Origin: an uncultured bacterium
GTDB lineage: Bacteria > Actinomycetota > Coriobacteriia > Coriobacteriales > Atopobiaceae
DNA: 62,127 bases
Assembly: GCA_905214865.1 (NCBI GenBank)
Contig: CAJMNO010000012.1
Span: 1 to 62,127 of the forward strand
Direction of reading: 5' to 3'
A model generated the notes under the pieces. The model was not told where the DNA came from. It worked only from the letters and a program-made list of their open reading frames with translations, and ran no database searches. Below are positions 15,822-24,953 of this stretch, piece after piece (position 1 is the stretch's first letter; every line of letters begins with the position of its first letter). The position numbers and the translations under genes were made by a program.

Positions 15822-18302
15822 ATGCCCAGCACATTCCAGACCACGCTCTTTCCGTCGCCCGTGCCGTTCGACAGCGGCGCGGACAACCTCGCGCCGGCGC
15901 CCCACGTGGACCTGAGCGGGCTCAACCCCGCCCAGCGCAAGGCGGCGGAGTGCACGCACGGGCCCCTCCTGGTGCTCGCGGGCGCGGGCTCGGGAAAGAC
16001 GCGCGTGCTGACCTACCGAATCGCCCACATGATTCAGGACGAGGGGGTTCGTCCCTGGCAGGTCCTGGCGATCACCTTCACCAACAAGGCGGCGGCCGAG
16101 ATGCGCGAGAGGTTGGGCAAGCTGCTTCCCGGTGGCACCAGGGGCATGTGGGTCTGCACCTTCCACGCCATGTGCGTGCGCATGCTGCGGGAGGACGCCG
16201 ACCTGCTGGGCTACACCTCCAACTTCACGATCTACGACGACGACGACTCAAAGCGCCTGGTCAAGTCCATCATGGCGGACCTGGACATCGACCCCAAGAC
16301 CAGCCCGGTCCAGACCATCCGCGCCCTCATCAGCAAGGCCAAGAACGCCATGGTCTACCCGGACCAGATGCTCGGCCAGGCCAAGTCGCCCGCCGAGCGC
16401 GCCGCCGCCCGCGTGTACGACGTCCTCCAGAGGAGGCTCGCCCGCGCCAACGCCATGGACTTCGACGACCTGCTGGTGAAGACCTACGAGCTCCTCTCCA
16501 AGAACCCCCAGGTCCTGTACAACTACCAGGAGCGCTTTCGCCAGATCAGCGTGGACGAGTACCAGGACACCAACGCCGTGCAGTACGCCCTCACCAACCT
16601 GCTCGCGCGCAAGTACCAGAACCTCATGGTCGTGGGCGACGACGACCAGTCCATCTACAGCTGGCGAGGCGCCGACATCACCAACATCCTGAGCTTCCGC
16701 AAGGACTATCCCGGCGCGACGGTGGTCAAGCTCGAGCAGAACTACCGCTCGACCGGGCACATCCTCAACGCGGCCAACGCCGTCGTGCGCCACAACTCGC
16801 GGCGCGAGGAGAAGCGCCTGTTCACCGACCGAGGCGACGGGGAGAAGATCGAGGTGTTCCAGGCCTCGGACGAGCGCGACGAGGGCCGCTGGATCGGCTC
16901 CGAGATAGAGAAGCTGCACGACGCGGGCACCAGCTACGACGACGTCGCGGTGTTCTATCGCACCAACGCGCAGTCGCGCATCCTCGAGGACATGTTCCTG
17001 CGTGCCGGCGTCCCCTACAAGATCGTGGGCGGCACGCGCTTCTTCGACCGCGCCGAGATCCGTGACGTGATGGCGTACCTCAAGCTCGTGGTCAACCCCA
17101 ACGACGACGTGAGCGCGCTCCGCGTGGTCAACACCCCGCGCCGCGGCATCGGCAGCACGTCCATCGGCAAGATCCAGGCGTATGCCGCGAGCCAGGGCAT
17201 CTCGTTCTTCTCGGCCGCCGAGGCCTGCGTGGCGGAGGACGGGCTCCTCTCGCCCAAGGCGCGCACCTCGCTCGCGTCGTTCACCAACACCATCGAGACC
17301 GCCCGGCACTACGACGGCGAGCTCGACCAGGTGGTCCAGATGATCGTGGAGCGCGCCGGCCTGATCAAGGCGTACGAGGCCGAGCAGAGCGTGGAGGCGG
17401 ACGGCAGGATCGAGAACATCAAGGAATTCTTCGGCGTGGCCCAGGAGTTCGACGAGAGCCACGACGACGCGGTCGAGACGCTCGAGAGTCTCCAGCAGCT
17501 GAGGGCCGCCGGGGCGCTCGACGCCTCCGGGGGGACGCCCGCCGACGCCCAGGCGGTCGCGACGGCATCGGCGGGGGGCGCCCTCCCGCCCACCGCGTCC
17601 GCCAAGCTCCCGGCGTTCATGGAGTGGCTCGCCCTCAGGAGCGACCTCGACTCCCTGGCGGGGCAGTCCAGCGCCATCACGATGATGACCGTGCACTCCG
17701 CCAAGGGCCTGGAGTTCCCCGTGGTCTTCGTCGCCGGCATGGAGGAGGGCATCTTCCCCCACCGCGGCCACGAGGACGACCCCTCGGGGATAGAGGAGGA
17801 GAGGCGCCTGGCCTACGTCGCCATCACCCGCGCCGAGCGCAGGCTCTACCTCACCTACGCCACCACGCGCCACATGTTTGGCAGCGTCTCGAGCAACCCC
17901 AGGAGCCGCTTCCTCAACGAGATCCCCGCGGAGGACGTCCACGCCATCGGGGTGGGCAGCTCCGGCTTCAGCGGCGTGGGATGGGAGAAGCGCGGCGACC
18001 GTCATGGCACGTACGGCTCCGGTCGTGGCAGCCAGGTGTACGGCGGGCACGTGTTTGGCTCCCGCACGCGCTCCACGGGAGGGTCGCCCTCCGCGCGTCC
18101 CGCCGCCCCCGCCCCCATCAAGCGCGACCGCGTCAAGGCCGCCGAGACCTTCGCCCCTGGCGACCGCGTCTCTCACAAGACCTTTGGCCCGGGCGTGGTG
18201 CGGGCTGCCTCGGGCGACACGATCGAGGTGTTCTTCACGCGCACCGGCAAGACCAAGAAGCTCATGAAGGGCTTTGCCCCCATCGTCAAGGTCGAGGGGT
18301 AG
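15822..18302 (+). CDS. pcrA: UvrD/PcrA-type ATP-dependent DNA helicase
   Basis: An 826-residue superfamily 1A 3'-5' helicase of DNA repair and replication. Visible motifs are LAGAGSGKT (Walker A, about 52-60), ITFTNKAAAEMRER, DEYQDTN (Walker B), GDDDQSIYSWRGA, EQNYRST and TVHSAKGLEF with ITRAERRLYL. The C terminus after a low-complexity linker reads RVSHKTFGPGVVR, the typical PcrA Tudor-like domain that contacts RNA polymerase. The ATG at 15822 has AGGAG 5 bp upstream. The channel gene follows after 3 bp. Confidence 0.95.
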   Translation: MPSTFQTTLFPSPVPFDSGADNLAPAPHVDLSGLNPAQRKAAECTHGPLLVLAGAGSGKTRVLTYRIAHMIQDEGVRPWQVLAITFTNKAAAEMRERLGKLLPGGTRGMWVCTFHAMCVRMLREDADLLGYTSNFTIYDDDDSKRLVKSIMADLDIDPKTSPVQTIRALISKAKNAMVYPDQMLGQAKSPAERAAARVYDVLQRRLARANAMDFDDLLVKTYELLSKNPQVLYNYQERFRQISVDEYQDTNAVQYALTNLLARKYQNLMVVGDDDQSIYSWRGADITNILSFRKDYPGATVVKLEQNYRSTGHILNAANAVVRHNSRREEKRLFTDRGDGEKIEVFQASDERDEGRWIGSEIEKLHDAGTSYDDVAVFYRTNAQSRILEDMFLRAGVPYKIVGGTRFFDRAEIRDVMAYLKLVVNPNDDVSALRVVNTPRRGIGSTSIGKIQAYAASQGISFFSAAEACVAEDGLLSPKARTSLASFTNTIETARHYDGELDQVVQMIVERAGLIKAYEAEQSVEADGRIENIKEFFGVAQEFDESHDDAVETLESLQQLRAAGALDASGGTPADAQAVATASAGGALPPTASAKLPAFMEWLALRSDLDSLAGQSSAITMMTVHSAKGLEFPVVFVAGMEEGIFPHRGHEDDPSGIEEERRLAYVAITRAERRLYLTYATTRHMFGSVSSNPRSRFLNEIPAEDVHAIGVGSSGFSGVGWEKRGDRHGTYGSGRGSQVYGGHVFGSRTRSTGGSPSARPAAPAPIKRDRVKAAETFAPGDRVSHKTFGPGVVRAASGDTIEVFFTRTGKTKKLMKGFAPIVKVEG

Positions 18303-18305
18303 CCC

Positions 18306-19115
18306 ATGGAGGCGCAGTCGGTCGACAAGGTGGTGGACGTCGCGGGAGAGCTCCTGGGCAAGGGGATCTTCCTCGCCGTCGTCATCGTCATCGCCTACCT
18401 GGTGCAGCGCGTCCTCGTCCGCATGCTCCGCCGCGCGTTCAAGAGCGCCGACCTCCCCAACGTCTCGCTCTGGGCCAACCTGTTGAAGGTCCTCATCTGG
18501 GTGTTCGCTCTGCTCGTGGTGCTCGAGCCCGTGTTTGGGATTAAGCCCACCGCCGTGGTGGCAGCCTTGGGCGTGACCTCCGTGGCCATCTCCCTCGGCA
18601 TGCAGGAGACCATCTCCAACGTGGTCGCCGGCTTCGCGCTCACCGCCAACCACGTCATCCGCCAGGGCGACGTGATCAGCGTGGGGGACGTCACAGGCAC
18701 GATCACCTCGCTCACCCTCCGTCAGACGGTCATCCACACCTTCGGCGGGGACGACGTGGTCATCCCCAACTCGGTGCTCAATTCCACGTCGCTCACGCGC
18801 CTCTCGGACGCCAGCGCCAGCCTCACCGTGGTGCCCATCATGGTCAAGCCAGACGCCGACCAGGCGGTCGTGGTGGCAGACATCCGCCGCAAGGTGGGGG
18901 AGGCGCTCGCGGACTCGCTCCGTCCCGACCTCGGCTGCCAGGCGTTCTACGCCCAGGTCGACGGCCTGGGGGTGCGCGTCAACATCCGCCTGTTCCTGCA
19001 ATCGGGGGTGTTCCCCTCGGTCGCCGCCGACAAGGCGCTCCGCGCCATCGCTGGCTCCCCCTGGCTCGTCGGGGTCCCGGGGGACGCGACCGGCGGGGAC
19101 GTCAGCCGCGGGTGA
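18306..19115 (+). CDS. MscS-family small-conductance mechanosensitive channel
   Basis: A 269-residue membrane protein with three N-terminal helices and the pore-proximal segment AVVAALGVTSVAISLGMQET, then the MscS beta domain (GDVISVGDVTGTI, DDVVIPNS). Such channels release solutes on hypo-osmotic shock. The ATG lies 3 bp after the helicase stop and uses GAGGGG inside that gene's end, so the two are co-transcribed. Confidence 0.9.
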   Translation: MEAQSVDKVVDVAGELLGKGIFLAVVIVIAYLVQRVLVRMLRRAFKSADLPNVSLWANLLKVLIWVFALLVVLEPVFGIKPTAVVAALGVTSVAISLGMQETISNVVAGFALTANHVIRQGDVISVGDVTGTITSLTLRQTVIHTFGGDDVVIPNSVLNSTSLTRLSDASASLTVVPIMVKPDADQAVVVADIRRKVGEALADSLRPDLGCQAFYAQVDGLGVRVNIRLFLQSGVFPSVAADKALRAIAGSPWLVGVPGDATGGDVSRG

Positions 19116-19131
19116 TCTCCCCCGCGGACGC

Positions 19132-19137
19132 TATCAT
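19132..19137 (+). promoter_or_regulatory. Putative -10 element (TATCAT) of luxS
   Basis: TATCAT sits 32 bp before the GTG start of luxS. Transcription would begin near 19144, with a leader of about 25 nt that includes GAGAGGAG. Confidence 0.4.
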
Positions 19138-19168
19138 GGTTCGGTCAACCCTACGAGAGGAGCCTCCA

Positions 19169-19663
19169 GTGGAGAAGATAGCAAGCTTCACGGTCGACCA
19201 CCTGCGCCTTGAGCCTGGCGTCTACGTCTCGCGCGTGGACTCCTGGCAGGGCGTGGACGTCACGACCTTTGACCTGCGCCTCACGGCGCCCAACCGCGAG
19301 CCGGTCATGGACACCGCCGCGGTCCACGCCATCGAGCACCTGGGTGCCACCTTCCTGCGCAACGACCCCGAGTGGGCATCCCGCACCGTGTACTTTGGCC
19401 CCATGGGATGCCGCACGGGCTTCTACCTGGTCCTCTTTGGCAGGCTCGAGCCCAGGGACGTCATCCCCCTGGTTCGCTCGCTGTTCTCCTTCGTCGCCGG
19501 GTTTGAGGGAGAGGTGCCCGGCGCCCGGCCCGAGGACTGCGGCAACTGGCATGACAGCGACCTGCCCATGGCGCGCTGGTGGGCCACGCGGTACCTGCGC
19601 AACACGCTCGACGGCATCGACGAGGCCCACACCACCTACCCCACACGTGGGGGAGGGGAGTAG
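19169..19663 (+). CDS. luxS: S-ribosylhomocysteine lyase
   Basis: A 164-residue metalloenzyme cleaving S-ribosylhomocysteine to homocysteine and the autoinducer-2 precursor DPD. Metal ligands are H53 and H57 in HAIEH and C124 in PEDCGNW. The catalytic cysteine is C81 in GPMGCRTGFY. The start is GTG, with AGGAG 6 bp upstream. It is followed directly by pfs, which supplies its substrate. Confidence 0.97.
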   Translation: MEKIASFTVDHLRLEPGVYVSRVDSWQGVDVTTFDLRLTAPNREPVMDTAAVHAIEHLGATFLRNDPEWASRTVYFGPMGCRTGFYLVLFGRLEPRDVIPLVRSLFSFVAGFEGEVPGARPEDCGNWHDSDLPMARWWATRYLRNTLDGIDEAHTTYPTRGGGE

Positions 19664-19724
19664 GGTCCGTCTCGCCCAAGGGGGCACCAACGGCACAAAC
19701 GGCATCACGGCTGATGGGAGACAT

Positions 19725-20420
19725 GTGAAGATCGGAATCATCGGGGCAATGGAGGTCGAGGTCAGGCACCTCGTGAGCCATGTGGAGGGCGACCGCGTCA
19801 CCGCGATGGCGGGCATGGAGTTCCACGAGGGAACCCTCCTGGGCAAGGACGTGGTCGTGGTCCGCTGCGGCGTGGGCAAGGTCAACGCCGCCGTGTGCGC
19901 CACCATACTGTGCGACACCTTCAACGTCACCCATGTCATCAACACCGGCGTGGCGGGGTCGCTCGACGTCTCGCTCGACATTGGGGACATCCTCGTCTCG
20001 ACCGACGCGGTGCACCATGACATGGACGTGACCAACTTGGGCTACGCCTACGGCGAGGTGCCGGGCATGGGCGTCATCGCCTTCCCCGCCGACCCCACCC
20101 TCCGCGCGGCGGCCGTGACGGCGGTCCGCACGTCAGACCTGGGCGTCAACGTGGTGGAGGGTCGCGTGGCCTCGGGCGACCAGTTCGTGTGCCGCCAGGA
20201 CCAGAAGGACCGCATCGCCCAGACCTTCCAGGCAAGCTGCTGCGAGATGGAGGGCGCCTCCATCGCCCACGCCTGCTACCTGGCGAGCGTTCCCTTCGTG
20301 GTCGTCCGCGCCATCTCCGACAAGGCGGACGGCTCCTCCAGCGTGGAGTATCCCACCTTCGAGCGCAAGGCGGCCCACGACTGCGCCCGCATCGTCCGTG
20401 CCATGGTGAGCGCGCTCTAG
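19725..20420 (+). CDS. mtnN: 5'-methylthioadenosine/S-adenosylhomocysteine nucleosidase (Pfs)
   Basis: A 231-residue hydrolase removing adenine from S-adenosylhomocysteine, methylthioadenosine and usually 5'-deoxyadenosine. It begins KIGIIGAMEVEV, and shows the CEMEGA segment with the ribose-binding Glu and the ISDKAD segment with the catalytic Asp. The GTG at 19725 has GGGAG 4 bp upstream. An overlapping ATG is in the wrong frame. It lies 61 bp after luxS, and the pair carries out the two-step detoxification of S-adenosylhomocysteine. Confidence 0.95.
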   Translation: MKIGIIGAMEVEVRHLVSHVEGDRVTAMAGMEFHEGTLLGKDVVVVRCGVGKVNAAVCATILCDTFNVTHVINTGVAGSLDVSLDIGDILVSTDAVHHDMDVTNLGYAYGEVPGMGVIAFPADPTLRAAAVTAVRTSDLGVNVVEGRVASGDQFVCRQDQKDRIAQTFQASCCEMEGASIAHACYLASVPFVVVRAISDKADGSSSVEYPTFERKAAHDCARIVRAMVSAL

Positions 20421-20435
20421 CTGCGACTCAACCCC

Positions 20436-21419
20436 CTACGCGGGGACGACGAGCTCGTTCACGGCGTCCGTCGGGCGTCTCCCGTCGAGTGCCTCCAGGA
20501 CGTTGTGCAGCGCCCTGGAGCGCATCTCGCGATACGAGTCCGAGCTGTGGTAGGCGGCGTGGGGCGTGACGATGCAGTTGTCCAGGCCGATGAGGGGGCT
20601 CCTCCCGTGGGCCTCGTCGCGAATCACGTCCACGGCGGCCGCCCGTATGGTGCCGTCGCGGAGCGCCGTTGCCAGGTCCCCCTCCACCACGCATCCGCCT
20701 CGGGCGGTGTTCACCAGGAACGCGTCGGGCCTCATGAGCGAGAGGGTCCGCTCGCACACCAGGTCCTCGGTCTGGGGGACCAGCGGGCAGTGCAGGCTCA
20801 CCACGTCGCTCGTCTCGAACAGCTCCTCCACCGTCGGGACCTTGACGCAGCCGTAGCGTGCCAGGCACGCCTCGTCCTTGGTGGGGGCCCACACGGCGAC
20901 CTCCATGCCGATGGCCTGGAGCATGGGCGCGAGGGCCTGGGGTATCGACCCAAAGAACACCAGCCCGGCCCGCTTCCCCCGTGGGCGGGGCGGCTCGTAG
21001 CCCTGCATGTCGTCCCAGGTTCCGGCCCTCACCTGGCGGTCGAACCAGGTGATCTTCTTGTACAGGTCCACGATCAGGCCCAGCGTGTGGAGCGCCACGT
21101 CGTAGGTGCAGTACCCGGGGACGTTGCTCACCCACACACCCCGCTCCGAGGCGGTGGCGACGTCCACGAAGTCGTAGCCAATGGCCATGATCCCCACGGC
21201 CCTGAGCGATGGGTTCGCCCGCAGCGTCGCGGCGTCGACCCTGCCCCACTCCAGCACCAGGGCGTCCGCCCCGTCCAGCTCGCCCGGGAGGGGAACCCCA
21301 TCCCCGTCCGCCTTGGCGTCGTACAGCTCCACCCCGTTGACGCCCCACTCCTCCAGGAGCGATCGGTCAAAGTCGAGCGGCCTCGAGCTTCCCAGGTAGG
21401 CGATCCTGTGCGTGGTCAT
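20436..21419 (-). CDS. D-isomer-specific 2-hydroxyacid dehydrogenase family protein
   Basis: A 327-residue member of the NAD-dependent 2-hydroxyacid dehydrogenase family. The catalytic triad is present: R240 in NTARGG, E269 in VIRDEA and H287 in TPHAAYH. The dinucleotide-binding loop is abnormal: where GxGxxG is expected it reads FFGSIP (155-160), so the first and third glycines are lost. It may bind NAD(H) weakly, use another cofactor or act as a sensor, as C-terminal-binding proteins of this fold can. It sits 16 bp from the end of pfs on the opposite strand. Confidence 0.85.
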   Translation of the reverse strand: MTTHRIAYLGSSRPLDFDRSLLEEWGVNGVELYDAKADGDGVPLPGELDGADALVLEWGRVDAATLRANPSLRAVGIMAIGYDFVDVATASERGVWVSNVPGYCTYDVALHTLGLIVDLYKKITWFDRQVRAGTWDDMQGYEPPRPRGKRAGLVFFGSIPQALAPMLQAIGMEVAVWAPTKDEACLARYGCVKVPTVEELFETSDVVSLHCPLVPQTEDLVCERTLSLMRPDAFLVNTARGGCVVEGDLATALRDGTIRAAAVDVIRDEAHGRSPLIGLDNCIVTPHAAYHSSDSYREMRSRALHNVLEALDGRRPTDAVNELVVPA

Positions 21420-21463
21420 TGCCGGGTCCCCCCTTCAGGGTGTGGGATGGGCGAGAGGTGCGT

Positions 21464-21500
21464 CGGCCTCCCGCCCGTGCCCATTCTGGACGGGAGGCCG
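21464..21500 (-). terminator. Terminator after the class III aminotransferase gene
   Basis: CGGCCTCCCG (21464-21473) pairs perfectly with CGGGAGGCCG (21491-21500) with a 17-nt loop. A smaller hairpin (GTGCCC/GGGCAC) overlaps its right edge. It lies between the aminotransferase stop and the next minus-strand gene, so it probably separates their transcripts. Confidence 0.5.
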
Positions 21501-21530
21501 TGCCCTGCGGGCACCGGGGACGCTTGCGGG

Positions 21531-22814
21531 CTAGTAGCCCAGCTCGGCCATGGAGCGGTCCAGGATGTCGACGCCCTCGTCCAGCACGTCGGCGGTCACG
21601 TTGAGGGCGGTGGCAAAGCGCATGCCGTTGCCATGGACGCCGCAGTTGAGCGTGATCATGTGGTGCTCCAGCGCCTTGGCCTTGATGGCCTGCCACAGCT
21701 CGGGGGCGGGGGTGCCGTCCTCGTGGTCAAACTCGATGGCGCGCATCAGGCCGATGCCGCGGACGTCGCCCACCACGGGGTGGTCTGCGGCAAGCTTCTT
21801 GAGCTTCTCGCCCAGGTAGTCGCCCATCTTGTTCACGTTGGAGAGGATGTCCTGGCGCTCGAACTCGTCCAGGACCGCCAGCGCCGCCGCCGCGGCCACC
21901 GGGTTGCCGCCAAAGGTGCCGCCATGCATGCCCGGATGCCAGCGGCTCATGATCTCGTGGGTGCTCACGACGGCGCTCATGGGCATGCCGCCGGCAATCG
22001 CCTTGCCCAGGTTCATGATGTCGGGGGTCACGCCAAAATTCTGTCCCGCCCACATCTTGCCGGTGCGCCCGTAGCCGCTCTGGATCTCGTCGAAGATCAG
22101 CAGGATGCCGTGCTCGTCGCACATCTTGCGGACGCCCTGCACAAAGCTCGCAGGGGGCACGAAGTAGCCGCCCTCGCCCTGCACGGGCTCCATGATGATC
22201 GCGGCGACCTCCTCGGGCGAGACCAGGTAGTCAAAGATCTGCTGCAGGTCGTTGAGACAATACTCGGAGCGCTGCTCCTCGTCAAAGCCCTTGGGGCACA
22301 GGTCCTTCTGGGGGTAGGTGGCAAAGTAGACGCCGCCCATGCAGGGCTGGTACGAGTGGCGGTACTTGGCGGCCGACCCGGTCACCGACATGGCGCCCCA
22401 GGTGCGCCCGTGGAACGAGCCGCGGAAGGCGATGATGCACGGGCGACCGGTGTAGGCGCGGGCCAGCTTGAGGGAGCCGTCCGTCGCCTCGGCGCCGCCG
22501 TTGGAGAAGAACGTGCACCCCAGGTCACCCGGGGCGATCTCGGCCAGCCGCTCCGCCAGGGTGAGGGTGGTGGGGAAGTTGACCATGTTGAAGCTGCCGT
22601 TGATGAGCTTCTCTACCTGCTCGTGGATGGCCGCCTTCACCGCCGGGTTGTTGTGCCCGAGCGCGTTCACCGCAATGCCCTGGACAAAGTCCAGGTACCG
22701 GTCGCCGTTGACGTCGTACAGGTAGCTTCCCTCGCCGCGCTCGATGACCAGGTCGGTGGTCTTTGCGAGTGCGGGGGAGAGGTACCGCTCGTAGTCCTCG
22801 TAGCGCATGGGCAT
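21531..22814 (-). CDS. Class III (GABA/ornithine-type) pyridoxal-phosphate aminotransferase
   Basis: A 427-residue omega-aminotransferase. The cofactor site is clear: FDEIQSGYGRTG with the ring-stacking Asp, and the Schiff-base lysine in NLGKAIAGGMP. The family includes 4-aminobutyrate, acetylornithine and putrescine aminotransferases. The SNGGAEATDGSLKLAR segment is generic, so the substrate is not settled. The ATG at 22812-22814 is preferred because AGAGGAAG lies 5 bp upstream. The frame continues 25 codons further without a ribosome binding site. No biosynthetic operon surrounds it. Confidence 0.88.
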   Translation of the reverse strand: MPMRYEDYERYLSPALAKTTDLVIERGEGSYLYDVNGDRYLDFVQGIAVNALGHNNPAVKAAIHEQVEKLINGSFNMVNFPTTLTLAERLAEIAPGDLGCTFFSNGGAEATDGSLKLARAYTGRPCIIAFRGSFHGRTWGAMSVTGSAAKYRHSYQPCMGGVYFATYPQKDLCPKGFDEEQRSEYCLNDLQQIFDYLVSPEEVAAIIMEPVQGEGGYFVPPASFVQGVRKMCDEHGILLIFDEIQSGYGRTGKMWAGQNFGVTPDIMNLGKAIAGGMPMSAVVSTHEIMSRWHPGMHGGTFGGNPVAAAAALAVLDEFERQDILSNVNKMGDYLGEKLKKLAADHPVVGDVRGIGLMRAIEFDHEDGTPAPELWQAIKAKALEHHMITLNCGVHGNGMRFATALNVTADVLDEGVDILDRSMAELGY

Positions 22815-23000
22815 GATGGCTTCCTCTCGTTGCGTCCTGACCTCGTCCGCATCCCTCGCGGACGTCTCGCCTCTAAGGTAGGAAGCCATCGTTGCCCGCT
22901 GGTTGCGCCTTCGATTCGCGCGTGATGCTCGCGCGTTGCGCGCGGGTTAGTGTCCGATGCACGGCAATGTTACGTGGGCGGGCTGCCATGGGAGGGGGAA

Positions 23001-23031
23001 GGGCCCCGCGGGAGCGTCTCCCGCGGGGCCC
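23001..23031 (-). terminator. Strong terminator of the nucleoside salvage operon
   Basis: GGGCCCCGCGGGAG (23001-23014) and CTCCCGCGGGGCCC (23018-23031) form a perfect 14-bp stem with a 3-nt loop, 44 bp beyond the stop of the phosphorylase gene. A pyrimidine-rich run (TTCCCCCTCCC) follows on the minus strand. Confidence 0.75.
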
Positions 23032-23074
23032 GAAGAATCACGGCAGCGCGTTTCTCACCTGGCCTTTTGTGGGG

Positions 23075-23797
23075 CTAGGCGTAGGGGAGCGCCGTCTCGA
23101 GCGAGACCTCCATCATGTTGGTGAAGCTCCTCTCGCGCTCCTCGGCCGACAGGGACTCGCCGGTGAAGAACGTGTCGGATACCGAGAGGATCGAGACCGC
23201 CTTCTTGTGGCTGGCCTGGGCCTCGATGTAGAGCCCCGCCGTCTCCATCTCGACGCACAGGAGGCCGAGGTCGCGGTAGCGCTGGGGCGCGTCCTCGCGG
23301 GGGTTGTAGAACACGTCGGAGCTGACCACCTGGCCCACCTGGTAGCCGTACCCCAGCGACTCGCAGGACCTCACGGCGTCCCGGAGCATGTCCCAGCTCG
23401 CCGTGGGGGCAAGCTTCACGGGGGAGTCGTACAGGCTCGCGATGGACGAGTTGGTGGCGGCGCTCTGGGCAATCACGATGTCGCCCGCGTGCAGGTCGTC
23501 CTGCAGCCCGCCCGTGGTGCCCACGCGGATGATCGCGTCCACGTCCACCTGGGTGTAGAGCTCGTGCGCGTACAGGCACATGGAGGGGATGCCCATGCCC
23601 GACCCCATCACGCTCACGCGCCTGCCCTTGTAGGTGCCCGTGTAGCCCAGCATGTTGCGCACGTCGTTGAAGAGGATGGGGTCCTCAAGGTAGTGCTCGG
23701 CGATGAACTTGGCGCGCAGCGGGTCGCCGGGCATGAGGACGACCTTGGCGACGTCCTCCTTGTTGCAGCGGATGCAGGCAGAGACCGACTCGAACAT
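23075..23797 (-). CDS. deoD: DeoD-type purine-nucleoside phosphorylase
   Basis: A 240-residue hexameric-type phosphorylase (NP-I family) splitting purine nucleosides with phosphate. Diagnostic segments are MPGDPLRAKFIAE, GMGIPSM, RVGTTGGLQ, CVEMETAGLY and SVSDTF with the catalytic Asp. It is the last gene of an operon with mtnA and a class II aldolase. In that context it may act on 5'-deoxyadenosine or methylthioadenosine to give the 1-phosphate sugar that MtnA uses. General inosine/adenosine phosphorolysis is equally possible from sequence alone. Confidence 0.9.
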   Translation of the reverse strand: MFESVSACIRCNKEDVAKVVLMPGDPLRAKFIAEHYLEDPILFNDVRNMLGYTGTYKGRRVSVMGSGMGIPSMCLYAHELYTQVDVDAIIRVGTTGGLQDDLHAGDIVIAQSAATNSSIASLYDSPVKLAPTASWDMLRDAVRSCESLGYGYQVGQVVSSDVFYNPREDAPQRYRDLGLLCVEMETAGLYIEAQASHKKAVSILSVSDTFFTGESLSAEERERSFTNMMEVSLETALPYA

Positions 23798-23817
23798 GGG
23801 GATTCCCTTCTCCTTGG

Positions 23818-24936
23818 CTACTCAAACAGCGCGGCGAGGCTCTGGTCGTACGGCGGACGGCAGATGCCCCTCTCGGTCACGATGGCGGTGACGAGGTCGT
23901 GGTCCGTCACGTCGAAGGCGGGGTTGTAGCACCTCACCTCGGGCAGGGCCTTGGGCTCGGCGTACCACATGGTCTTGATCTCGTCCGGGTCGCGTTCCTC
24001 GATCTTGATGCCGTTGCCGGTGGGGCAGTCGCGGTCGATCGTGGACGTTGGTCCCAGCACGTAGAACGGGATGCCGTAGTGGTGGGCGAGGATGGCGACG
24101 CCCGAGGTGCCGATCTTGTTGGCCACGTCACCGTTCATGGCAACGCGGTCGCAGCCGACCATGCAGGCCTGGACCCAGCCGTTCCTCATCACGATGGAGG
24201 CCATGTTGTCGCAGATGAGCGTGACGTCGATGCCGGCGCGCTGCAGCTCGTAGCTCGTGAGGCGCGCCCCCTGCAGCAGGGGCCTGGTCTCGTCGGCAAA
24301 GACGTGGACCTCCTTGCCGTGGTCGTGTGCGTAGAAGAGCGGCCCCTGGCCGGTGCCGTAGCCCAGGCATGCCAGGGGGCCGGCGTTGCAGTGGGTCAGC
24401 ACCCCGTCGCCATCCGCGAGCAGGCTCGCCCCCAGACGACTGATCTCCTCGGACATCGCCAGGTCCTCGCGGTGGATGGCGACGGCCTCGTCGCGGAGCG
24501 CCTCGACTATGGCGCGAGGGTCCTCCCCGGGGTGGGCCAGCGTCACGCCGTGCATGCGGTTGAGCGCCCACGAGAGGTTGACCGCGGTGGGGCGAGACGA
24601 GTTGAGGTAGTCGCGCTGGCGGTCCATCGCGTCGGCGAAGTCGTCGTACGAGGTGGCACGGCCGGCCTCCTGCCGGGCGAGCACGTAGTAGCAGTAGCCG
24701 GCGCAGACGCCGATGGCGGGCGCGCCGCGGACCTTGAGCCTCAGGATCGCGTCGTACATGTCCCGTGCGTCCGAGAGCTCCACGTACTCCAGCCGGTTGG
24801 GGAGGAGCGTCTGGTCGATGATGACCACCGCGCTCCCGTCCGGCTTGAGCTCCACGGCGTCCACGTTGGTGACCCCGTCGGATGCCCCCCTCAGCTGCGA
24901 CTCGGGCGTCTCTCCCCCTGCCATGCCTGCCTCCAT
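23818..24936 (-). CDS. mtnA: 5-(methylthio/deoxy)ribose-1-phosphate isomerase
   Basis: A 372-residue aldose-ketose isomerase converting methylthioribose-1-phosphate, and in shunt pathways 5-deoxyribose-1-phosphate, to the ribulose-1-phosphate. Catalytic residues are C183 in THCNAGPLA and D263 in GCDRVAMNGDVANKIGT. Conserved LRLKVRGAPAIGV is also present. I chose the ATG at 24934-24936. A second ATG five codons in, directly after GGAGG, is also possible. None of the later methionine-salvage genes (mtnB-D type enolase, dioxygenase) is nearby, whereas an aldolase is immediately upstream. Confidence 0.93.
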   Translation of the reverse strand: MEAGMAGGETPESQLRGASDGVTNVDAVELKPDGSAVVIIDQTLLPNRLEYVELSDARDMYDAILRLKVRGAPAIGVCAGYCYYVLARQEAGRATSYDDFADAMDRQRDYLNSSRPTAVNLSWALNRMHGVTLAHPGEDPRAIVEALRDEAVAIHREDLAMSEEISRLGASLLADGDGVLTHCNAGPLACLGYGTGQGPLFYAHDHGKEVHVFADETRPLLQGARLTSYELQRAGIDVTLICDNMASIVMRNGWVQACMVGCDRVAMNGDVANKIGTSGVAILAHHYGIPFYVLGPTSTIDRDCPTGNGIKIEERDPDEIKTMWYAEPKALPEVRCYNPAFDVTDHDLVTAIVTERGICRPPYDQSLAALFE

Positions 24937-24953
24937 CGTGTCGTATCCCCCTC

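Noticed and set aside
22815..23074. tRNA gene in the gap before the aminotransferase
   Set aside because: No cloverleaf or TTCGA-type T-loop could be formed. Only the terminator hairpin is present.
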